Source: Lachnospiraceae bacterium UBA7179 (GTDB lineage: Bacteria > Bacillota > Clostridia > Lachnospirales > Lachnospiraceae). Taken from it: 11,131 nucleotides of DNA. Shown here one piece after another: positions 5,643 to 11,131 of the stretch. The position numbers and the translations under genes are program-made. How positions within the stretch are numbered: the first letter of the stretch is position 1; each line of letters opens with the position of its first letter. Where the stretch lies: NCBI GenBank assembly GCA_002491195.1, contig DKVL01000057.1, forward strand, positions 1 through 11,131, in the 5' to 3' direction. The notes below the pieces were generated by a model. It was not told where the DNA came from and did not search any database. It was given only the letters and a program-made list of their open reading frames with translations.

Positions 5643-7145
5643 ATGAGCCAGCTTGATGCAAATCAGGAATTTAATTTATACAGAGATATCAGTCAGCGGA
5701 CTGGCGGAGAGATTTATGTGGGTGTGGTAGGACCGGTCAGGACAGGAAAATCTACTTTTATAAAACGTTTTATGGATCTGATGGTGCTGCCGCAGATTGA
5801 GAATGAACATGAGAGAACACGCACGCAGGATGAATTGCCACAGAGCAGCGGAGGGCGCACGATCACAACAACAGAGCCTAAATTTATACCGAAAGAGGCT
5901 GCCCAGATTGAGATCAGCGATGGAATCAACGTGAAAGTGCGGCTGATTGACTGTGTTGGATATATGGTGGATGGTGCTGCAGGGCATATGGAGGAGGACG
6001 TGGAACGCATGGTCAAAACACCATGGTCCAAGGAGGAAATTCCATTTACACAGGCAGCGGAGATTGGAACCAGGAAAGTGATTCAGGACCACTCAACGAT
6101 CGGTATTGTAGTCACTACGGACGGAAGTTTTGGAGAGATACCGCGAAATGCCTACAAGCCCGCAGAGGAACAGACAATTACAGAGCTCAAGGAGCTTGGC
6201 AAACCATTTGTGGTGCTTGTCAATACAACAAAGCCCTATTCTGAAGAGGCAAAAAATATTGCCGCGGAGCTGGAAAAGAAATTTGAGATAAAGGCGATAC
6301 CCGTCAATATCGAGCAGCTCCGACGCGATGATATCACGATGATACTGGAGCAGATTATGTATGAATTTCCGGTATCTGTGATTGAATTTTATACGCCGAA
6401 GTGGATGGATATCATGGAGATCGACAATCCCATGAAAAAGGAAGTGATCGAGAAGCTTCATGTTATCATGGATAAGGTCAGGACAGTGCGCGATCTGGTA
6501 GAGAAAGATTTTAGCCAGCTGCTTGAGAAGGACAGCGAGTATATCAGGCGCTGCAAGTATGATAAGGTAAATATCGCAGATGGTTCAGCTTCCTTTTTGC
6601 TCGAAGGGGACACCAAGTATTACTATGAGTTATTGAGCTCTATGACTGGGGAAAATATATCAGGTGAGTACCAGCTGATGCAGCTTTTGTCGAGTCTGGC
6701 TGACATGAAGCGGGAGTACAAGAAAGTGCTCAATGCACTTGAGAGTGTCCGGCAAAAGGGATACGGCGTTGTCACACCGGAGCGGGATGAGATCATGCTG
6801 GATAATCCAACGCTGATCAAGCATGGAAACAAATACGGTGTGAAGATTAAGGCACAGAGCCCGTCGATTCATATGATTAAGGCCAATATCGAGACAGAGA
6901 TTGCGCCGATTGTCGGGACACAGCAGCAGGCGCAGGATTTGATCGGATATATTTCGGATGCAGAGACATCGAAGGAAGGAATCTGGGAGACGAATATCTT
7001 TGGCAAGACCGTGGAACAGTTGGTCAATGACGGCATCACAAGCAAGGTTTCCATGATCGGGGAGGAGAGTCAGATCAAACTGCAGGATACGATGCAGAAG
7101 ATTGTCAATGATTCCAATGGAGGAATGGTTTGTATTATTATTTAA
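5643..7145 (+). CDS. spoIVA: stage IV sporulation protein A, spore coat basement-layer ATPase
   Basis: SpoIVA hydrolyses ATP to polymerise into the basement layer of the spore coat on the forespore surface in the mother cell. The 500-residue length is close to the 492 of Bacillus subtilis. Walker A is GPVRTGKS (30-37), the threonine run TITTTEPKF (73-81) fits the sensor region, and Walker B is RLIDCVG (100-106, D103). The C-terminus ends in the typical hydrophobic MVCIII. ATG 5643 is chosen because AAAGGGG (5630-5637) lies just upstream; TTG 5601 lacks support. In the known system it is expressed under sigma-E; no convincing sigma-E promoter was identified here. It stands alone between a terminator on the left and the hairpin at 7302 on the right. 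Confidence 0.96.
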   Translation: MSQLDANQEFNLYRDISQRTGGEIYVGVVGPVRTGKSTFIKRFMDLMVLPQIENEHERTRTQDELPQSSGGRTITTTEPKFIPKEAAQIEISDGINVKVRLIDCVGYMVDGAAGHMEEDVERMVKTPWSKEEIPFTQAAEIGTRKVIQDHSTIGIVVTTDGSFGEIPRNAYKPAEEQTITELKELGKPFVVLVNTTKPYSEEAKNIAAELEKKFEIKAIPVNIEQLRRDDITMILEQIMYEFPVSVIEFYTPKWMDIMEIDNPMKKEVIEKLHVIMDKVRTVRDLVEKDFSQLLEKDSEYIRRCKYDKVNIADGSASFLLEGDTKYYYELLSSMTGENISGEYQLMQLLSSLADMKREYKKVLNALESVRQKGYGVVTPERDEIMLDNPTLIKHGNKYGVKIKAQSPSIHMIKANIETEIAPIVGTQQQAQDLIGYISDAETSKEGIWETNIFGKTVEQLVNDGITSKVSMIGEESQIKLQDTMQKIVNDSNGGMVCIII

Positions 7146-7221
7146 AAGGTATTGAAAACAGAGGATTTGAAGGCTGAAGTGCGAAGTGCTACGAAAAAGC
7201 GTTAAACGTAGGATAAAGTAG

Positions 7222-7249
7222 TTGATTTTTAAGGAAAATCAGTTATAAT
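7222..7249 (+). promoter_or_regulatory. sigma-A-type promoter between spoIVA and cdd
   Basis: TTGATT (7222-7227) and a perfect TATAAT (7244-7249) are 16 bases apart. The transcript would begin near 7256. TGATTTT (7223-7229) and AAAATCA (7235-7241) form an inverted repeat overlapping the -35 box, a possible repressor site. A terminator-like hairpin follows at 7302, before cdd. Confidence 0.6.
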
Positions 7250-7301
7250 AAAAACAAAAGCAGCAATGTTTTTCGAACACTCTTATCTGAAAAGAATTGT
7301 C

Positions 7302-7333
7302 AGAGCAGCTTGTTTTAAGCAGGCTGCTCTTTT
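7302..7333 (+). terminator. terminator-like hairpin before cdd
   Basis: AGAGCAGC (7302-7309) pairs perfectly with GCTGCTCT (7323-7330), followed by TTT, making a four-base T run with the last stem base. It may end spoIVA transcription. Because a promoter lies upstream at 7222-7249 and cdd starts at 7381, it may also act as an attenuator. A second AGCAGC at 7259-7264 could pair with GCTGCT instead and open the stem. Confidence 0.65.
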
Positions 7334-7380
7334 GCTAGAGCGTGTTTCAAAAATGCTGTTTGAAGGGAGACTGATTTTAT

Positions 7381-7788
7381 ATGGAAAACAGAGAACTGAT
7401 CCGTCTGGCACTGGAGGCGCGTGAGATGGCATATGTGCCGTATTCAAAATACATGGTGGGTGCGGCGCTTTTGACAAAGCAGGGAAAAGTGTACAAGGGA
7501 TGCAACATTGAAAATGCGGCCTACACGCCGACAAACTGTGCGGAGCGGACAGCATTTTTTAAGGCGGTGAGCGAGGGCGAGAGGGAGTTTGAGGCGATCG
7601 CGATAGTCGGCGGCTATCGGGGAGCACCGACGAGTTATGCCTATCCCTGTGGTGTGTGCAGACAGGTCATGATGGAGTTTTGTAATCCGGCCAGGTTTCG
7701 GATTATCACAGCGGTCTCTGAGGAACAATATATAGAGCGGACGCTGGCAGAGCTGTTTCCAGAGGGATTTGGACCAGATAATTTATGA
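7381..7788 (+). CDS. cdd: cytidine deaminase
   Basis: The enzyme deaminates cytidine and deoxycytidine to uridine and deoxyuridine in pyrimidine salvage. The 135-residue length and motifs fit the small tetrameric zinc class: CNIENAAYTPTNCAERTA (41-58) with C53-A-E55, and PCGVCRQ (89-95) with C90 and C93, which supply the three zinc cysteines and the catalytic glutamate. The N-terminal VPYSKYMVGAALLT (19-32) is also typical. ATG 7381 follows GAAGGGAGA (7363-7370 region). The MutS-like gene starts 53 bases downstream with no terminator in between, so the two are likely co-transcribed. Control by the upstream promoter/hairpin pair is possible. Confidence 0.95.
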   Translation: MENRELIRLALEAREMAYVPYSKYMVGAALLTKQGKVYKGCNIENAAYTPTNCAERTAFFKAVSEGEREFEAIAIVGGYRGAPTSYAYPCGVCRQVMMEFCNPARFRIITAVSEEQYIERTLAELFPEGFGPDNL

Positions 7789-7841
7789 TATTGCAGAAAA
7801 TGCAAAGGATGCTTTTGTGAGGAGACGGATTGGAGGGGATT

Positions 7842-9548
7842 ATGGAGATCGCAATACTTTTCATAATACTATTTATAGTTTTTTTTTATGTGATGATTCG
7901 GGGAGCGGCGGAAGAGAAGAACCGAAAGAAAAAATACCGCAGGCAGCTCAAAGATCTTTATGGCAGCTTTCCGGACAGAACCTACAGTCCCGAGGAGCTT
8001 GACAAGATCTCGCGCTACTACTGGCATATGCATGAAAAACATAGTAATAGTAGAAATGATATAGACGAGATCACATGGAATGATTTGTCCATGGACAATA
8101 TCTTTGCGCGCATGAATTTTACGCAGTCCGCATCGGGGGAGGAGTATCTGTATGCGATGCTGCGGCGTCCTGTGACTGACGACAGGGACGGTGCGCAGGA
8201 AAGAATGGAAACGCATATCAGATATATGATGGCGAATGAGGAGGAACGTCTGGACACGATGATGTCCCTGAAAGAGCTGGGCCACACAGGAAAATATTCA
8301 CTTTCTGATTATCTGGATTATCTCGACGAGCTGGGCGTGCGCAGCAACAAAATGCATTTTGGCTGCATTTTACTGCTGCTGGTGTCGGTCGCAGTGATTT
8401 TTGTGAGGGCATCGCTGGGTGTGCCGATGGTGATCGCAGCGGCTTGTTTTAATATCGTGACCTATATGAAAGAGAAAGGCATCGCGGCTCCCTATGTGAC
8501 GACTTTTTCCTATATCATGCGCATGATTCACTGTGCGGATGATATCATAAAACATCATTATGGCCCTGAGATGCAGGAGTATATTGCGACATTAAAATCA
8601 GAACGGGGAAACTTTAAAGATTTTGAGAAACATTCGGGTATGGTGCTCAAAATGAATGCATCTACTGGAAATATTGATGAACTGCTGTTTGATTACATTA
8701 AAATGCTGACACATGTTGATCTGATCCGCTTTAATCAAATGTTGAATATCGTCCACAAAAACAAGAAGGAGATCATCGGGATTGCGGGGGATATCGGGTA
8801 TATCGATGCGGTGATTTCCATAGCGTATTTCAGGGCGGCGCTGCCATATTATACGACGCCCTTGCTGCAGACTGGATGCGACAGCCGTTTTGTGATCAGT
8901 GAGGGATTTCACCCATGTATCGAGAATCCTGTGGCAAACAGTTTTTCACAGAGCAGGGGAATGGTCATTACTGGTTCGAATGCATCGGGAAAGTCGACTT
9001 TTTTGAAAATGACAGCGATCAATGCGATCCTGGCGCAGACGATAAACACCTGTGCGGCAAAAATGTACAAGGGCAATTACTTTAGAATGTATTCTTCCAT
9101 GTCGCTGCGGGACAACCTTGATCATGGTGAGAGTTACTATATCGTGGAGATCAAAGCGCTCAAACGCATCATGGACGCGGCAGATTCGGGCGATCACACA
9201 CCGCTTTTGTGCTTTGTGGACGAGGTGCTGAGGGGGACCAATACCATGGAGCGCATCGCGGCGTCGACACAGATTTTGGAGCGGCTGTCACAGAGGGGAA
9301 TCTATTGTTTTGCGGCGACACACGATATTGAGCTGACTCATCTGCTGGAACAGTATTATGATAATTATCATTTCGAGGAAGAGGTAAAGGATGACGATGT
9401 GCTTTTTTCCTACAGGCTTCTTGAGGGGAGGGCGCACACGAGAAATGCGATAAAGCTTCTGGAAATCATCGGATTTTCGAAGGAGATCATCAGGAAAGCG
9501 GACGACATGGCAGCTGCATTTCTGCGGGACGGCGAGTGGAAAGTGTGA
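7842..9548 (+). CDS. membrane-anchored MutS-like ATPase
   Basis: The product is 568 residues. A hydrophobic N-terminal segment (2-19) and a pair at about 173-208 (CILLLLVSVAVIFV and VPMVIAAACFNIVTYM) predict membrane anchoring. The C-terminal third is a MutS ATPase domain: Walker A GSNASGKST (378-386), a signature-like region DNLDHGESYYIVE (424-436), Walker B with DE at 460-461 in VDEVLRGTNT, and the ATHDIELTH switch (492-500). The mismatch-recognition and connector domains of true MutS are absent, so it is not a classical repair protein. Related proteins occur in many clostridia and their role is not established. ATG 7842 is preferred because GGAGGGG (7832-7838) precedes it; TTG 7830 overlaps that Shine-Dalgarno. 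Confidence 0.85.
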   Translation: MEIAILFIILFIVFFYVMIRGAAEEKNRKKKYRRQLKDLYGSFPDRTYSPEELDKISRYYWHMHEKHSNSRNDIDEITWNDLSMDNIFARMNFTQSASGEEYLYAMLRRPVTDDRDGAQERMETHIRYMMANEEERLDTMMSLKELGHTGKYSLSDYLDYLDELGVRSNKMHFGCILLLLVSVAVIFVRASLGVPMVIAAACFNIVTYMKEKGIAAPYVTTFSYIMRMIHCADDIIKHHYGPEMQEYIATLKSERGNFKDFEKHSGMVLKMNASTGNIDELLFDYIKMLTHVDLIRFNQMLNIVHKNKKEIIGIAGDIGYIDAVISIAYFRAALPYYTTPLLQTGCDSRFVISEGFHPCIENPVANSFSQSRGMVITGSNASGKSTFLKMTAINAILAQTINTCAAKMYKGNYFRMYSSMSLRDNLDHGESYYIVEIKALKRIMDAADSGDHTPLLCFVDEVLRGTNTMERIAASTQILERLSQRGIYCFAATHDIELTHLLEQYYDNYHFEEEVKDDDVLFSYRLLEGRAHTRNAIKLLEIIGFSKEIIRKADDMAAAFLRDGEWKV

Positions 9549-9551
9549 AGA

Positions 9552-9590
9552 GATTTTCTAAGCGGCCAAAGTACGCCCGCTAAGAAAATC
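9552..9590. terminator. long hairpin after the MutS-like gene
   Basis: GATTTTCTAAGCGG (9552-9565) pairs with CCGCTAAGAAAATC (9577-9590): 13 pairs and one A-A mismatch around an 11-base loop. It starts four bases after the stop codon, but no T-tract follows on either strand. It lies between convergent genes and probably acts as a weak terminator or mRNA 3' stabiliser. Confidence 0.5.
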
Positions 9591-9604
9591 GAAAGCTTCA
9601 TACA

Positions 9605-9631
9605 GAAGAATCGCAAGTGCAGCGATTCTTC
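9605..9631. terminator. second hairpin in the convergent gap
   Basis: GAAGAATCGC (9605-9614) pairs perfectly with GCGATTCTTC (9622-9631) around a seven-base loop. It follows the first hairpin by 14 bases and lacks a T-tract on both strands. The tandem arrangement between convergent genes suggests a two-way barrier to read-through, or a mobile intergenic hairpin. Confidence 0.5.
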
Positions 9632-9659
9632 ATGGATTGTTTGTGCATGATAATACCAC

Positions 9660-10391
9660 TTAGTCATGCCGTTGCTGTGGATCATCGTATGTTTCACAGA
9701 AACGCGCAGAAAAAGAGGGTTCTTCGCCAGCGGCATACAGGTGTGAGAGATCCCCAAAGCTGCTGATGCGGAAAATTGCAGTTCCTTCCCGGCGCTCCTC
9801 TGTGTAAACTGTGGTGACTGATGTGGGTGCTGCAGCAGTGTGGTGCCATAAAAGCACAGGGGACATATTGGCAAGATGACTCAAAAGCACGCATTCCACT
9901 CCAAAGTGACAGAAGAAGGCGAGTGTATCGCGGTTTGGTTTTTGGGCATGATAGAGGTCGCCTTTTCTGATATAGCCATGCTCTGCAAGCAGCTTGTCAA
10001 AGTTGGCGGTCACCCACTGATATTCCCTGCCAACATTTCCTTCCACCATAGCAGATTGTGTCTGCCATCGGTCTCGGTCATAAAAACAAGTTTCATTTGT
10101 CCAGTCCTCGGGCAGCCAGTCCCATGCGATTGTGCGCCTGCCAGTCACATCTGGACGTTGGATTGAAGGAGAAAATTCGCGGAGCCATTCGTGGGTGACA
10201 GCGGTGCGGTTCATTTTTTCCAATGTGCAGCCAGCGGTGTCCTGGGCACGCCCAAGCGGTGATACATAAAAATCGTCAATGTTCATTTTGCAGAGTCTCT
10301 CTGCCAACAGTCTGGCTTCACGCCAACCCTTTCTGGTCAGTGTATCGTTTTCATAATCGGGATCGCCGTGTCGTATAATCAATAATCTCAT
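9660..10391 (-). CDS. histidine phosphatase superfamily protein
   Basis: The product is 243 residues and opens with the superfamily signature LLIIRHGD, R7-H8-G9, where the histidine is phosphorylated. SPLGRAQDT (44-52) supplies the second arginine (R48), and H162 in FFCHFG the second histidine. An acidic residue near E68-E72 may be the proton donor. The substrate cannot be told; the family includes phosphoglycerate mutase-like enzymes and small-molecule phosphatases. The start at 10391 has AGGAG at 10400-10404, and that Shine-Dalgarno overlaps the stop codon of the HD gene (10403-10405). The two genes are 11 bases apart and clearly co-transcribed. Confidence 0.88.
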   Translation of the reverse strand: MRLLIIRHGDPDYENDTLTRKGWREARLLAERLCKMNIDDFYVSPLGRAQDTAGCTLEKMNRTAVTHEWLREFSPSIQRPDVTGRRTIAWDWLPEDWTNETCFYDRDRWQTQSAMVEGNVGREYQWVTANFDKLLAEHGYIRKGDLYHAQKPNRDTLAFFCHFGVECVLLSHLANMSPVLLWHHTAAAPTSVTTVYTEERREGTAIFRISSFGDLSHLYAAGEEPSFSARFCETYDDPQQRHD

Positions 10392-10402
10392 AAGATACGC
10401 TC

Positions 10403-10984
10403 CTAACTTTCATGATATGCTACAATTTCGTAGATGTCCATGCCAGCTTTCGCTGAGAAATAGTCTTTTAGTTCCATGTTCTTATCCCACTTTTCCTGTG
10501 GATAGTTTCCGTATCGGCGCGCTACATCTGACATACGGGCTTCCATCGTCATGACGCCTTCGGCTCCTGCCATACTGTCGCAGAGCTGGATCAGGCGGTC
10601 GTAGTCGTCATATTCCGCCGCGGCAAGTGCTGCTTCAAGCTCCCTAAGTTCATCGTCCGTGATATCGAACCTTCCTATGTAATCCTGGATGTTCTGGATA
10701 CTGAACGAGTGCGTCAGGCAGATTTTAGCAGCTTCGTCATAGCCAAGCTCCAGCATGTAATGATAGCCGTCATAGATATGCCCCATATGCTTTACACCAA
10801 ACTTTCTGCCAATATCGTGCAAAAGTCCTACGATATAAGCTTTTTCGCTGTTCATACCGGTGCAGGCGCCTGCAATTTGTTCCGCACACCGGGCAGTTAT
10901 TTTGCTGTGGTTTACCCAGGCTCCTGGGTTACATTGTTCTGCGTCTTTTAATAATTGTTCTGCTGTATTTCGGTCTGGTAACAT
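10403..10984 (-). CDS. HD-domain phosphohydrolase-like protein
   Basis: The 193-residue protein carries the metal-binding HD set: H26 (WVNHSK), H56-D57 in LLHDIGR (54-60), and a late D136 (LIQLCDS). H66, H69 and H92 (CLTHSF) may add further ligands. HD proteins of this kind hydrolyse phosphate esters, often of nucleotides; the exact substrate is unknown. The start at 10984 is supported by a perfect AGGAGG five bases upstream. It is the first gene of a two-gene operon with the histidine phosphatase, pairing two phosphate-removing enzymes. Confidence 0.85.
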   Translation of the reverse strand: MLPDRNTAEQLLKDAEQCNPGAWVNHSKITARCAEQIAGACTGMNSEKAYIVGLLHDIGRKFGVKHMGHIYDGYHYMLELGYDEAAKICLTHSFSIQNIQDYIGRFDITDDELRELEAALAAAEYDDYDRLIQLCDSMAGAEGVMTMEARMSDVARRYGNYPQEKWDKNMELKDYFSAKAGMDIYEIVAYHES

Positions 10985-11025
10985 GATAGCCTCCTTGTAT
11001 AGATGTCAAAGTATTTTTTATTTTT

Positions 11026-11055
11026 AGTATAGCATTGTCAGACAGGAAAAGACAA
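11026..11055 (-). promoter_or_regulatory. promoter of the HD/phosphatase operon
   Basis: Reading on the minus strand, TTGTCT (11055-11050) and TATACT (11031-11026) are 18 bases apart. The transcript would start near 11019, giving a leader of about 35 bases before the HD gene start at 10984. Confidence 0.6.
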
Positions 11056-11131
11056 GACTATATATTATTACCTTGACGGGCAAATGAGATTAACTGCTTG
11101 ACGATACCTTAAGTTTGACACCAAAATCAAT
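11056..11131. other. unassigned right edge
   Basis: No gene can be supported in these last bases. TTGAC occurs three times on the + strand (11073, 11098, 11115). On the minus strand one frame runs in from the edge and stops at TAA after about 20 codons (LILVSNLRYRQAVN, then LICPSR), and another stops after 13. Either could be the tail of a gene lying outside the window. Confidence 0.2.

Noticed and set aside
9876..10166. Plus-strand ORF inside the histidine phosphatase gene
   Set aside because: It lies antisense to a gene with clear catalytic motifs; no Shine-Dalgarno or family resemblance is seen.

Overview
The window looks like a piece of a spore-forming, Gram-positive gut clostridium, most likely Lachnospiraceae. 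The sporulation ATPase gene spoIVA is clear, Shine-Dalgarno sequences are strong (AGGAGG/GGAGG), promoters are sigma-A-like, and the proteins have the flavour of that family. This assignment is by recognition, not by a search.

Left third (1-2850): an AT-richer, decayed accessory segment. Two near-identical direct repeats (40-895 and 1964-2842) each carry a near-consensus promoter and a broken copy of a PD-(D/E)XK-like nuclease gene. The copies have suffered different, complementary internal deletions, so each keeps a part of the ancestral gene that the other lost. Between the repeats lie a small intact gene resembling nucleoside 2-deoxyribosyltransferases (969-1262) and a frameshifted P-loop kinase pseudogene (1320-1798). 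A 34-codon ORF (1889-1993) ends inside the promoter of the second copy.

Middle (2864-5526): a three-gene operon with a MoxR-type AAA+ ATPase, a CoxE-like von Willebrand A protein with a degenerate metal site, and a small basic protein with two cysteine pairs. It is closed by a rho-independent terminator. The MoxR start lies only 17 bases after the stop of the second nuclease copy, so the operon may now depend on promoters inside the accessory segment. MoxR and VWA partners usually act together as a chaperone-like remodelling machine; the target here is unknown.

Right half (5546-11131): spoIVA behind a nested hairpin; then a gap holding a sigma-A-like promoter followed by a terminator hairpin (possible leader/attenuator or small RNA); then cdd (cytidine deaminase) and a membrane-anchored MutS-like ATPase on the + strand. 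Two tandem hairpins separate these from a convergent minus-strand operon of an HD-domain protein and a histidine phosphatase, which has its own promoter near the right edge. The last ~75 bases are unassigned.
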